Shown here: positions 42,084-51,125 of the stretch, piece after piece | Numbering within the stretch: position 1 is the first letter of the stretch | Layout of the letters: every line of letters begins with the position of its first letter | Assembly: GCA_963739615.1 (NCBI GenBank) | Contig: CAVUBD010000035.1 | Coordinates: 248,001 to 312,000 of the forward strand | Direction: 5' to 3' | Origin: Palsa-504 sp963739615 | GTDB lineage: Bacteria; Actinomycetota; Actinomycetes; Streptosporangiales; Streptosporangiaceae | DNA length: 64,000 bases | Made by a program: the position numbers and the translations under genes | Notes under the pieces: model-generated | Database searches by the model: none | Seen by the model: only the letters and a program-made list of their open reading frames with translations | Told to the model about the DNA's origin: nothing

Positions 42084-43990
42084 ATGAACCGGTATAACCT
42101 GCCCTCCGTTTTAGCTCATGGGCAAGGCGAAACACCCGAGGGTGGGGGTGCCGTGGTGACCGCCGACCGTGGGCAACTGCTTATCCGGCTGCTCGGGCCG
42201 GTGCGAGCCTGGCAGGGTGACCGGGAACTGGAGCTGGGCGGGCCGCAGCGCCAGGCGGTACTCGGGCTCCTCGCGCTGCGAGCCAACCAGGCGGTCTCCC
42301 GCAGCGAGCTCATCGATGGCATCTGGGGCGAGGATCCGCCGCCGAGCGCAGTGAACGCGCTGCACGTTCATGTGGCCGGGCTGCGGCGGGCGCTGGAGCC
42401 GGACCGGCCGAGCCGGGCGCCCGGTGAATACCTGCTGTCCGCGGGGCCGGGGTATACGCTGCGGCTGGACCCTGGCCAGCTGGACGCGCAACTGTTCGGC
42501 CGGCATGTGGAAGCGGCTCGCGTGTCCCGCGCCGCGGGCGACCTGAGTGCGGCAGCGCGGTCGTTCGACGCAGCGCTGCGGCTGTGGCAGGCCGATCCTC
42601 TGTCGGGAGCGCCCGGTCCCTGGGCCGAGATCGAGCAGGTCCGGCTCGGCGAGGTGCGGCTTACCGCGATCGAGCCGCCGCCAGCCCGGCCATGACCATG
42701 GCGGAGCTGACTGTCGAGCTGGCCGATGAGCAACGGCGCCTGGACCTGCTTGACACCGGAGGTGATCCGGGCAGTGCCATTCGCGGCGTCTTCTCCTGGT
42801 CATACGGTCACCTGCCGGACGAGCCGGCCCGGGCGTTCCGCTTGCTCGGTCTGAGCCCCGGGCCCGACCTCGACGCTTACGCCGCCGCCGCGCTCACCGC
42901 AGGCCCGCCCGGGCCCGCCGGACGCTCGAACTGCTGGTCCGCATGAACCTGATCCACCGCACCGGCCCGGGTCGCTACGGTCTGCATGACCTGCTGCGCG
43001 CGTACGCGGCCGGGCTAGCCGCTGCGGGAGACGCCGAAGGCGAGAGGCGGGCTGCCCTGACCCGCCTGTTCGGCTACTACCAAGCGGCCGCGGCCGCGGC
43101 GATGGACACCCTGGTCCCGGCGGAGCGCCATCTGCGGCCCCGCGTCGATGGCCGCGCTCTGGCCGCCCCGCCCATGGCCAGCGACGCTGCCGCTCGCGCC
43201 TGGCTCGACACCGAGCGGGTAGTACTCGTCGCCGTGACCACATACGCCACCGCCCACGGCTGGCCCGCGCACGCCACCCGGCTGGCCGGCGCCTTGTACC
43301 GGTACCTGGAGACCGGCGGCTATTACCCGGATGCCATCACGGTCCACACCGCCGCCCGGTCCGCCGCGCACCGCACCGGTGACCGCGCCGCCGAAGCGAC
43401 CGCCCTGACCAACCTCGGCATCGTGGACTGGCGGCAAGGCCGCTACCGGCAGGCTGCCTGCCATCACCGGCGGGCCCTGGAGGTTTCCCGTGCTATCGGT
43501 GACCGGTCCGGGGAAGCGATAGCCCTGAACAACCTCGGCATCATCTACGAACGGCAGGGGCGCCGACGCCAGGCCGCTGATCATTACCGGCAGACCGCGA
43601 TCCTGTCCGCTGAACTTGACGACCGGTCCGGCCAAGCTCGTGCGCTGGCCAATCTCGGCGGCATCGACTGCCTGCAGGGGCGTTACGAGCAGGCTGCCCG
43701 GCACCTGCGACGGGCGCTGACCCTGTTCCGCGAGATCGGCGATCGCCAGGGCGAGGCGGCTACGCTGGCCGGGCTCGGCATCATCGACTGGCGGCAGGGC
43801 CGCTATGACCCGGCCGCGGAGAACTACCGCCAGGCGCTGGCCCTCGCTATCGGTATCGGCGACCGGCCCGGTGAGGTCGAGGCCCGCAACGGCGCCGGGG
43901 CGGTCCTGCTCGCGGCAGGCCAGCCCGCCCAGGCCCGCGCTCAGCACCACACCGCTGGCCGCGAGGTGGACCGCCTGGGCAGTCGTGCCG
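42084..43990 (+). pseudogene. AfsR/SARP-type regulator relic (BTAD, NB-ARC fragment, TPR)
   Basis: Three pieces in different frames. 42084-42695: OmpR-like winged helix and start of the BTAD domain (IRLLGPVRAWQGDRELELGG, ELIDGIWGEDPPPSAVNALHVHV). 42694-42930: end of an NB-ARC/winged region (GVFSWSYGHLPDEPARAFRLLGL), with no P-loop anywhere. 42943-43990: end of NB-ARC (HRTGPGRYGLHDLLRAYA) and five or six TPR units (ALTNLGIVDWRQGRYRQAA). Full proteins are about 1000 residues; the ATPase core is gone and frames are shifted. The last part, 42943 onward, could still express a TPR protein. Confidence 0.75.
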
Positions 43991-44422
43991 ATGCAGCAGC
44001 CAGGAACCAACACCCCCACGATCGGCGCGGTGACCGATATCGCGCCTGGCAACGCCTGGGCCGTCGGCGGGGACATCGGCGCCACCTCGGCGGTCGGCGG
44101 CAGCACGCTGATCGAGCACTGGAACGGCGCCAGCTGGAGTATCGTCCCCAGCCCGACGCCCGGCGCTGATCCCGGCCTCACCGGCGTGGCCGCCCGCGGA
44201 ACCAGCGACGTCTACGCCGTCGGGAACAACCTGCCCAGCATCAACGGCGGTGTGGTGCAGGGCCTGATCCTGCGCTGGAACGGCAGCACCTGGTCCCAGG
44301 ACACCGACCCCACCGACGGCACCTACAGCCCGCTGTACGCCGCCGCCGTGGCGCCGGGCGCCGCCAGCGAGTGGGCCGTCGGCACCCTGTCGAACCAATC
44401 CCTGATTCTCAGCCACAGCTAA
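43991..44422 (+). pseudogene. Fragment of a WNG-repeat beta-propeller secreted protein
   Basis: Starts mid-protein in a frame switch from the TPR relic. Two repeats of the actinomycete propeller type: NAWAVGGDIG... IEHWNGASWSIVPSPTPG and SDVYAVGNNLP... LILRWNGSTWSQDTDP. No signal peptide; the front is lost. Ends at a normal TAA before a terminator. Confidence 0.6.
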
Positions 44423-44446
44423 CCGGCTCCACCCATCGATGAGGGC

Positions 44447-44480
44447 GGCCTGTGACCCGGGACCATCCGGGTCACAGGCC
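44447..44480. terminator. Intrinsic terminator
   Basis: GGCCTGTGACCCGG - GACCAT - CCGGGTCACAGGCC, perfect 14-bp stem, 25 bp after the propeller relic's stop. Confidence 0.88.
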
Positions 44481-44549
44481 GCATGGTTAACAGGCTCCCA
44501 ACGCGGCTTAGGCTGTAGTCACCGAACGCGTGGTCAAGGTGGTCGGTCC

Positions 44550-45392
44550 GTGCGCCTCCGCATCCTGCTTGCCGTCGCCGCAGCCGCGGCGGTCACGGCG
44601 TGCTCCGCGTCTCCCACGCCCGATGCGGCGTACGTGAAACCCGCCGAGAACACGTATTACCTCGCCCTCGGTGACTCGCTGTCCCAGGGCGTTCAGCCCA
44701 ACGCGGTCGGCGTCAGCAAGCCAACCCGTGACGGCTATCCCGACCAGGTCTACGCGGTGCTGCACCGCAGCCATCCCACGCTGCAGCTGGTCAAGCTCGG
44801 CTGCCCGGGCGAGACGACCAGCACGATGCTCCACGGCGGGGCATGCCGCTACCGCGCCGGATCCCAGCTGGCCGCCGGGGTCGCCTTCCTGCGTGCGCAC
44901 CGCGGCCGGGTGCTGCTAGTCACCATCGACATCGGCGCCAACGACCCGGAGCGCTGCGGGGGCCAGCCGAGCATGGCACAGCTCGCTTCCTGCATCGGGC
45001 AAATCCCGGCCGCCGCCACCAACCTGGCCGCGATCATGACGAGGCTCAAGGCCGCCGCCGGGCCAGGTGTACGGCTAGCAGGGATGAACTACTACCTGCC
45101 CGCACTGGCCGAATGGCGCAACGGCCTACCAGGTCACGCGATCGCCTGGCTCGCGGAAAAGCTGGCCGCCGCCTACAACGACTCGCTGGATCGCGTCTAC
45201 ACCAAGTCGGGCGCCAAGGTCGCGAACGTGTTCGGCGCCTTCGACACCGCCGACTTCCCGCGCAACGTCGCCCTGCTCTGCCAGTGGACCTGGGCGTGCG
45301 CCGCCCCGCCCCGCGGGCCCAACCAGCACGCCAACCAGGCTGGCTACCAGGTCATCGCGCGCACCTTCCTGCAAGCCGCCGACCTGCGCTGA
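44550..45392 (+). CDS. SGNH/GDSL hydrolase, lipoprotein
   Basis: 280 residues from GTG 44550, AAGGTGG upstream. Signal: VRLRILLAVAAAAAVTAC, a lipobox-like VTAC with Cys at about 18. Block I YLALGDSLSQG (Ser nucleophile), block III-type GANDPE, and C-terminal HANQAGYQVI carrying the His. Secreted lipase/esterase anchored outside the membrane. Intact gene between relics. Confidence 0.87.
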   Translation: MRLRILLAVAAAAAVTACSASPTPDAAYVKPAENTYYLALGDSLSQGVQPNAVGVSKPTRDGYPDQVYAVLHRSHPTLQLVKLGCPGETTSTMLHGGACRYRAGSQLAAGVAFLRAHRGRVLLVTIDIGANDPERCGGQPSMAQLASCIGQIPAAATNLAAIMTRLKAAAGPGVRLAGMNYYLPALAEWRNGLPGHAIAWLAEKLAAAYNDSLDRVYTKSGAKVANVFGAFDTADFPRNVALLCQWTWACAAPPRGPNQHANQAGYQVIARTFLQAADLR

Positions 45393-45412
45393 GGCTACGG
45401 CCCAAGCGCTGA

Positions 45413-45427
45413 ATCTGATTATCAGAT
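45413..45427. promoter_or_regulatory. Palindromic operator before vapBC
   Basis: ATCTGAT-T-ATCAGAT, perfect 7-bp arms, ending 11 bp before the antitoxin ATG. It includes the likely -10, so antitoxin binding would block transcription. Confidence 0.75.
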
Positions 45428-45438
45428 ATCATGGCGTC

Positions 45439-45696
45439 ATGAAGACCATGACTGCTACCGAGGCATCACGGCATTTCTCGGATCTGCTCGATGCTGTCGA
45501 ACGCGGCGAGACGATCACGATCGTCCGCGGCAGTCGGCCGGTCGCAGAGATCGGCCCGGCCCATCGCCGTACCGGTGCCGATCTGCGCTCGGCGCTCGAA
45601 GATGTGCCTCCTCCGGACGATGAATTCGGCCGGAGCATCGCCGAAGCTGTCGCCATGCTTAGTTCGGAGGTGCGCGATCCGTGGGCCGACGCCTGA
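45439..45696 (+). CDS. vapB: Phd/YefM-type antitoxin (VapB)
   Basis: 85 residues. TATEASRHFSDLLDAVERGETITIVRGSRPVAEI is the Phd/YefM DNA-binding fold. The C-terminal segment, through to WADA, would wrap the toxin. No Shine-Dalgarno; short or leaderless 5' end. Overlaps vapC by 16 bp. Confidence 0.9.
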   Translation: MKTMTATEASRHFSDLLDAVERGETITIVRGSRPVAEIGPAHRRTGADLRSALEDVPPPDDEFGRSIAEAVAMLSSEVRDPWADA

Positions 45697-46079
45697 TTCT
45701 CGACACGAACGTCCTGATCGCCTACGAACGCGGGACCACCGACCGTTCGTCGCTGGACGACGACGAACTGGCCATCGCGTCGATATCGGTGGCCGAGTAC
45801 CGTGTCGGGATCGAGATGGCTGGTACGGCTGAGCGCGCCGCGGACCGTGCCAGGGCGCTCGCCGCGATAACCGCCGCCGTCGATGTCCTGGACTACACCC
45901 AGGTGACCGCGGCTCACCATGGCCGCCTACTCGCTCACGTGCGCCGGTCGGGCACCGCGCGCGGCGCGCATGACCTGATCATCGCCGCGCATGCGGCTGA
46001 GACCGGACGGACGATCCTGAGCCAGGACGCCAAGGCACGTTTCGGTGAACTCCCTGGAGTAACCGCCGTCGGCGCCTGA
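45681..46079 (+). CDS. vapC: VapC-type PIN ribonuclease toxin
   Basis: 132 residues, GTG start. PIN acidic residues: LILDTNVLIAYE, SVAEYRVGIEMA, ARGAHDLIIAAHA and TILSQDAKARFGELPGV. Cleaves RNA when freed from VapB. Its 3' 145 bp are antisense to an extended lysE frame. Confidence 0.9.
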   Translation: MGRRLILDTNVLIAYERGTTDRSSLDDDELAIASISVAEYRVGIEMAGTAERAADRARALAAITAAVDVLDYTQVTAAHHGRLLAHVRRSGTARGAHDLIIAAHAAETGRTILSQDAKARFGELPGVTAVGA

Positions 46080-46732
46080 CCAGCTACCGCTAAGTCCCGG
46101 CGGCCGGTGGCGGCGATGCTGACGCCGAGGCCGATCATCACCAGGCCGCCGGTGCCGCCGATGAGCGCCAGTCGCCGCGGTGATCGCGTGAACCACTGCC
46201 GGGCGGTGCCCGCGGCGGCCGCCCACGCGCTATCCAGGAAGAACGCGATGGCAGGGAACACGGCGCCGAGGATCAGCATCTGCGCCTGCAGCGGCAGGTG
46301 CCCGGGGGCGCGGTCGGTGAACCCGGGCAGGGCGATGATCAAGAACACGATCGTCTTCGGGTTGGTCGCGCCGATCATGAACCCGTCGCGGATGGCCCGC
46401 GCGGGCCGCACGGGTGTTACTCGCGCCGCCAGTGCCACGGCCATCGACTGCCGGTGCCTGACGGCCTGGACACCTAGGTAGACCAGGTAGGCGGCACCCG
46501 CCAGTTTCACCACGGTGAATAGCTCAGCGGACCGCTCCACGAGGGCGCCTGCCCCGAACGCGACGGCGGCCACCTGCGCACATCCGCCCAGCTCGTTGCC
46601 GATGACGGTGAAAAGCGCCGCCCTCCGGCCGACGGTCAGGGCCCGGCTGACGGTGAAGAGCACGCTTGGCCCGGGGATGGCGATCAGCACGGCCGCCACG
46701 GCGGCGAAGGCCAGTACGTGGCTGAGGACCAT
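45935..46732 (-). CDS. LysE family exporter with anomalous C-terminal extension
   Basis: 265 residues. FAAVAAVLIAIPGPSVLFTVSRAL and IGATNPKTIVFLIIALPGF are LysE/RhtB motifs (amino acid efflux). The usual end is near GVSIAATGRRD (about 46090). From there the frame runs 48 more codons antisense to vapC with non-membrane, Arg/Ala-rich sequence, suggesting that arrival of vapBC removed the native stop. Confidence 0.8.
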   Translation of the reverse strand: MVLSHVLAFAAVAAVLIAIPGPSVLFTVSRALTVGRRAALFTVIGNELGGCAQVAAVAFGAGALVERSAELFTVVKLAGAAYLVYLGVQAVRHRQSMAVALAARVTPVRPARAIRDGFMIGATNPKTIVFLIIALPGFTDRAPGHLPLQAQMLILGAVFPAIAFFLDSAWAAAAGTARQWFTRSPRRLALIGGTGGLVMIGLGVSIAATGRRDLAVAGQAPTAVTPGSSPKRALASWLRIVRPVSAACAAMIRSCAPRAVPDRRT

Positions 46733-46799
46733 GGCTCCAATCTACGGCCGCCATCGTGGTCGCTGGTTTCCCTGTCCTCGCTTTCTAGCGCGGACCGAG

Positions 46800-47234
46800 A
46801 CAGGCAAGATCCCTGTCGGCCCGTGGCAGGACTTCACCGGCGGCCGCTGGCAGGACCAGATCGACGTCCGCAACTCCATCCAGGCCAACCTCGCCCCGTA
46901 CGCCGGTGACGCGGCGTTCCTGACCGGTCCGACCGAGCGCACCCGCGCGCTGTGGTCGCGGCTGACCGCGATGTTCGCCGAAGAGCGGGCCCGCGGGGTC
47001 TATGACGTCGACGCGCGCACGCCCGCGTCGATCACCAGCCACGCCCCCGGCTACATCGACAGGGAACACGAGCTGATCACCGGACTGCAGACCGACGCGC
47101 CGCTGCGCCTCGGCGCCCCCAAGTACGCCGCCCTCGGCCTGGACTACCCCTGCGGCCAGGTCGCCCCGCCGACTGCCGAGCAGCTCGGCCAGGCCCGCGC
47201 GGCGTTCACCGCAGCCGGCCTGCACGCCGTCTGA
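46800..47234 (+). pseudogene. Pyruvate formate-lyase N-terminal fragment joined to another gene's end
   Basis: GPWQDFTGGRWQDQIDVR, ERTRALWSRLTAMFAEERARGVYDVD and SITSHAPGYID... GLQTDAPL are the first ~100 residues of PflB. At about 47105 this switches to a tail (KYAALGLDYPCGQVAPPTAEQ... AAGLHAV) that resembles the end of DapA/aldolase-type lyases (weak match). No start codon with coding context; catalytic Cys-Cys and glycyl radical site absent. Confidence 0.65.
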
Positions 47235-47319
47235 CGCCATGCCGGGAGCCTGTGGTTGCGCGTCGCAATTAGTCTTCCGTCGGCTGACAGGCGGACCGGC
47301 ACCTGCTTAGCGTTATCTG

Positions 47320-47706
47320 GTGCTGGGGCCTGGCTGGACTGAGGTTGCTGCCCTGGTCGCCGCTTTCGCGATCGCCGCCCTGGCGACTCCGGCGGGGATC
47401 TCCGGGGCGGTCCTCCTGCTGCCTTTCCAGGTCAGCGTGCTGGGTACGCCCAGCCCGGCCGTTACTCCGACCAACCTGCTTTACAACGTCGTCGCGACTC
47501 CGGGAGCGCTGTACGCGTTCTGGCGGCAAGGGCGCACCGGCGGGCGGCTGGCCCTGGTGCTGATCGCCGGCACCCTGCCCGGTGTCATCGCCGGATCGGT
47601 CATCCGGGTCAGACTGCTGCCAGGACCGCGGGTCTTCGACCTGGTGGTCGCCGCCGTCCTGGTCCCGCTTGGCGGCTGGCTGGCGCCGAGGTGCGCGAGA
47701 TCATGA
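47320..47706 (+). pseudogene. Truncated TauE/SafE-type anion exporter
   Basis: GTG start. First half only (128 codons; family about 250-280): SGAVLLLPFQVSVLGTPSPAVTPTNLLYNVVATPGAL and the next helices to LVVAAVLVPLGGWL. Ends abruptly at APRCARS with TGA at 47704-47706. Could in principle be a half-size protein, but neighbours suggest decay. Confidence 0.6.
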
Positions 47707-47995
47707 TGGACGACCATGCCAGCGACGACGGCTCGGGCGCCCCCGACCGCCCTGACCTGGACGAAACTGACGCGGGAGCACACCTCAGGTACGCCTCCGA
47801 CGTCATCGAGGTGGTCGAGACCTACCTGTACCGGCCAGCGCTCGGCTTCTTCATGACGATCGTGACGGCCGCCAAGCGCCTCCAGTCCGGCCGCCTGGAC
47901 GCCTACCTGCTCTACATGCTCATCGTCCTGGTGGCCGTCATCGCCGTGGTCACCGCCATGGCCCGATGGCGGCCCTGCCGGATCAGGACATGCCG
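47691..47995 (+). pseudogene. C-terminal fragment of a hydrogenase-4/NuoL-type membrane subunit
   Basis: VVETYLYRPALGFF and AAKRLQSGRLDAYLLYMLIVLVAVIAVVTAM are the characteristic end of HyfB/MrpA-like antiporter subunits. The preceding ~600 residues are missing and the original stop is lost; the frame runs into antisense enolase. Confidence 0.6.
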
Positions 47996-49251
47996 TAGCG
48001 CAGGTCCGGTACGGCCGCGGCGATCTCCAAGAGCCGGTTGTACTTGGCCACGCGCTCGCCGCGGGCCGGGGCGCCGGTCTTGAGGCGGCAGGCGCCGGTG
48101 CCGACGGCCAGGTCGGCGATGAAGTGGTCCTCGGTTTCCCCGGACCGGTGCGAGACGAACTGCCGGTAGCCCGCCTGCCGGCAGATCGCCATGGCCTCCA
48201 GCGTCTCGGTGACGGTGCCGATCTGGTTGAGCTTGATGAGCGCGGAGTTGGCGATGCTCCGCTCGATGGCGCGGGTGATGATGGCCGGGTTGGTGCAGAA
48301 AACGTCGTCGCCGACCAGTTCGGTGGTGGCGCCCAGGCGCGCGGTGAGTGCGATCCAGCCCTGTTCGTCGTCCTCGCCGAGGCCGTCCTCGATCGAGTGA
48401 ACGGGGAACTGCTCGGTGATCAGCGCCAGGCGGTCGATCATGTCCCCGCTGGACAGCAGTTCGCCGGACACCTTGTAGCGGCCGTCCGGCTGGCGGAATT
48501 CCGATGCGGCCAGGTCGAGCGCGATCGACACGCCCTCAGGGCCCGCCTTGTAGCCGGCGTCGGTGATGGCCTGCACCAGCAGGCGGAGGACCTCTTCTGG
48601 CTCGCTTACCTCCGGGGCGAAGCCGCCCTCGTCGCCCAGCCCGGTGGATAGCTTGCGGCCGGAAAGCTCCCGGCGCAGCGCGCTGTAGACCTCGGCGCCC
48701 GCACGGACCCCTTCGGCCAGTGAGGGCGCGCCGATCGGGGCGACCATGAACTCCTGGAAGTCCAGCGCGTTGGCTGCGTGCGCGCCGCCGTTGAGCACGT
48801 TGAAGTGCGGGACCGGCAGCGACGGGGTAACACCGTCCGGGGTGAGCCATTGCCACAGCGGTACTCCGGCCGAGGCGGCCAGCGCGCGAGCGAGCGCCAT
48901 CGAGGTTCCCACGGTGGCGTTGGCGCCGAGCCTGCTCTTGTTCGCGGTACCGTCCAGGTCGATCATGGCCTGGTCGGCCTCGGCCAGCGAGGCCCAGGAC
49001 CGGCCGCCGAGCAGGTCCCGGATTTCGGTGTTGACGGCCGAGACCGCCCCCAGGACCCCTTTGCCCTCGTACCTGTCCGGGTCGCCGTCGCGACGCTCGA
49101 CCGCTTCCCGCGAGCCCGTGGAGGCACCGGACGGGACCCCGGCGCGGGCGGTGGTGCCGTCCGCCAGTCGCACGGTCACCGCCACCGTGGGCCGCCCACG
49201 TGAGTCCAGGATCTCCAGTGCGGACAGGTCCGCGACGTTGAAAGCAGGCAT
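47983..49251 (-). CDS. eno: Enolase
   Basis: Glycolytic 2-phosphoglycerate dehydratase, cytoplasmic. 422 residues, full length. LEILDSRGRPTVAVTV, VPSGASTGSREAVE, HFNVLNGGAHAANALDFQEFM, GLGDEGGFAP, SIEDGLGEDD and the C-terminal SHRSGETEDHFIADLAVG (signature) are present. Probably a second enolase, since it lies outside the usual divIC/mazG context (inference). Confidence 0.95.
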   Translation of the reverse strand: MPAFNVADLSALEILDSRGRPTVAVTVRLADGTTARAGVPSGASTGSREAVERRDGDPDRYEGKGVLGAVSAVNTEIRDLLGGRSWASLAEADQAMIDLDGTANKSRLGANATVGTSMALARALAASAGVPLWQWLTPDGVTPSLPVPHFNVLNGGAHAANALDFQEFMVAPIGAPSLAEGVRAGAEVYSALRRELSGRKLSTGLGDEGGFAPEVSEPEEVLRLLVQAITDAGYKAGPEGVSIALDLAASEFRQPDGRYKVSGELLSSGDMIDRLALITEQFPVHSIEDGLGEDDEQGWIALTARLGATTELVGDDVFCTNPAIITRAIERSIANSALIKLNQIGTVTETLEAMAICRQAGYRQFVSHRSGETEDHFIADLAVGTGACRLKTGAPARGERVAKYNRLLEIAAAVPDLRYGMS

Positions 49252-49478
49252 CGTTTGTTTCTCCTTGCTAGTGGCGGCATGGCAGCCGCCAGCTGAGCTA
49301 TCAGTTCACCAGGACCGGATCGTCCCGCCGTCCGGGGCTGCGGCGGTAGTGACTTACGGCCCGACTCGCCAGCCATCCTGGATCATCTCGGCCGCCGCTG
49401 GTGGCTAGCGGCGGCATTTCCTTCCTCTCGCTCGGAAGACGGCCTCCAGTGCCGCGTGCCGGCTCCCTCACGGCACCT

Positions 49479-49510
49479 TTGTCAATAAAATCTATTGACT
49501 TTATAGACAA
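49479..49510 (+). promoter_or_regulatory. Promoter-operator of the organosulfur operon
   Basis: TTGTCAATAAAATC - TATT - GACTTTATAGACAA: 14-bp arms with 12 matches. It contains a near-ideal promoter, TTGTCA (49479-49484), 17-bp spacer, TATAGA (49502-49507), 22 bp before the permease ATG. Confidence 0.75.
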
Positions 49511-49528
49511 TTACCCTAGGGTGGTGCC

Positions 49529-50347
49529 ATGGGTCACCTCAGCCGGGCTCGGGGGCCAGTATCCGGGCCTCCGTCTGCCGCCCTGCACTGGCTGCGGCGG
49601 CTCAGCCTGGTCGCTCTCGTCGGCCTGTGGCAGGCGGCCAGCAGCACCGGGATCCTTCCGGCGAGCAAGCTGGCCTCTCCGGTCTCGATCGTGCACACCG
49701 CCTACACCCTGGTCGTCACCGACTCGCCCACCTACGGGACGCTGCAGGCCTCGCTGCTGGCGTCCTGCCAGCGCTGGGCGATCGGCCTGGCGCTCGGCGT
49801 CGCCATCGGCGTGCTGCTCGCGGTCATCACCGGGCTCAGCCGGGTGGGCGAGGCGGTCGCCGACCCGCTCCTGCAGGCGCTGCGCAGCGTTCCGCTGCTC
49901 GGGCTGATCCCGCTGTTCATCGTGTGGTTCGGCATCGGGCAGCTCCCGAAGGTGCTTTTCGTCCTGCTGTCGGCGCTCTTCCCGATGTACCTCAACGCGT
50001 TCGCCGGCATCCGTTCCGTGGACAGCAAGCTCGGCGAGCTCGGCCACGTCCTCGGCCTGCGCCGGAGCGAGATGATCCGGCACATCGTGCTGCCCGGTGC
50101 GCTGCCCCAGGCGCTGACCGGGCTGCAGCTCAGCGTGGTCTTCTCGATGCTCGCGCTCGTCGTCGGCGAGCAGATCAACGCGACCAGCGGGCTCGGCTTC
50201 ATGATCACCCAGGCGGAGCAGTTCCTGGACAACAGCGTGATCATGGTCGCGCTCATCGTCTACGCCATCCTCGGCGTGCTCGCCAACGGCGCGGTGCGCC
50301 TGCTGCAAACAAGGGCACTGGCGTGGCGCCGCGACTTCACCGGCTAG
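49529..50347 (+). CDS. ssuC: ABC transporter permease, SsuC/TauC-type
   Basis: 272 residues, about six helices. EAA loop: GHVLGLRRSEMIRHIVLPGALPQALTGLQLS. LGLIPLFIVWFGIGQLPK is typical of the alkanesulfonate/nitrate/taurine permease family. First gene of an operon with ATPase, binding protein, monooxygenase and reductase. Sulfonate import under sulfur limitation is the expected role. Confidence 0.88.
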   Translation: MGHLSRARGPVSGPPSAALHWLRRLSLVALVGLWQAASSTGILPASKLASPVSIVHTAYTLVVTDSPTYGTLQASLLASCQRWAIGLALGVAIGVLLAVITGLSRVGEAVADPLLQALRSVPLLGLIPLFIVWFGIGQLPKVLFVLLSALFPMYLNAFAGIRSVDSKLGELGHVLGLRRSEMIRHIVLPGALPQALTGLQLSVVFSMLALVVGEQINATSGLGFMITQAEQFLDNSVIMVALIVYAILGVLANGAVRLLQTRALAWRRDFTG

Positions 50348-50373
50348 AGCAAGGGCATTTTTCCGAACGGGCC

Positions 50374-51108
50374 GTGGTGTCCGCCCCGGATCCCGCGCTC
50401 GCCGGCCCGGCGGCGTCGGTCCGCGGGCTCAGCCGCAGCTTCGGCGGCCGTGCCGTGCTGGCCGGCCTGGACCTGGACATCGCGCCGGGGGAGTTCGTCG
50501 CGCTGATCGGGCGCAGCGGCTCGGGCAAGTCGACGCTGCTGCGCGCGCTGGCCGGCCTCGATCACGAGGTGAGAGGCCAGATCTCGGTGGCGGGCCCGGT
50601 GTCGGTCGCGTTCCAGGAACCCCGGCTCGTGCCGTGGAAGAAGGTGCTGGCCAACGTGGCGCTCGGGCTGCGGGCCGCCGACCCCCAGGCCAGCGCCCGC
50701 ACCGCGCTGGAGGAGGTCGGGCTGGCCGAGCGCGCTTGGGCCTGGCCGGTCACGCTGTCCGGTGGCGAGGCGCAGCGGGCCTCGCTGGCGCGGGCCCTGG
50801 TCCGCGAGCCGCGCCTGCTCCTGCTGGACGAGCCCTTCAGCGCGCTCGACGCGCTGACCAGGATGGCCATGCACCGGCTGGTGCTCAGCCTGTGGGCCCG
50901 GCACCGGCCCGCGGTGCTCCTGGTCACCCATGACGTGGATGAGGCCCTGGCGCTCGCCGATCGGGTCCTCGTCCTCGGCGAGGGGCGGATCGCCCACTCC
51001 TCGTCCATTACCCTGCCGCGGCCGCGGGACCGTGACCAGCCGCAGCTGGTCGCGCTGCGGCTGCGGCTGCTGACCGAACTCGGCGTTCCCGCCGGGGAAA
51101 CTGACTGA
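50374..51108 (+). CDS. ssuB: ABC transporter ATPase, SsuB/TauB-type
   Basis: 244 residues from tandem GTG codons; the frame extends far upstream in noise. Walker A GRSGSGKSTLL, Q-loop AFQEPRLVPWKK, signature LSGGEAQRASLARAL, Walker B LLLLDEPFSALD and H-loop VTHDVDEAL are complete. R-L-V-P-W after the Q-loop is typical of sulfonate/nitrate ATPases. 26 bp after ssuC. Confidence 0.9.
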   Translation: MVSAPDPALAGPAASVRGLSRSFGGRAVLAGLDLDIAPGEFVALIGRSGSGKSTLLRALAGLDHEVRGQISVAGPVSVAFQEPRLVPWKKVLANVALGLRAADPQASARTALEEVGLAERAWAWPVTLSGGEAQRASLARALVREPRLLLLDEPFSALDALTRMAMHRLVLSLWARHRPAVLLVTHDVDEALALADRVLVLGEGRIAHSSSITLPRPRDRDQPQLVALRLRLLTELGVPAGETD

Positions 51109-51125
51109 TCACCTTAGGGAACCAC

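Noticed and set aside
49511..50308. Minus-strand 265-residue frame
   Set aside because: Antisense shadow of the ssuC permease, His/Asp/Gln-rich.
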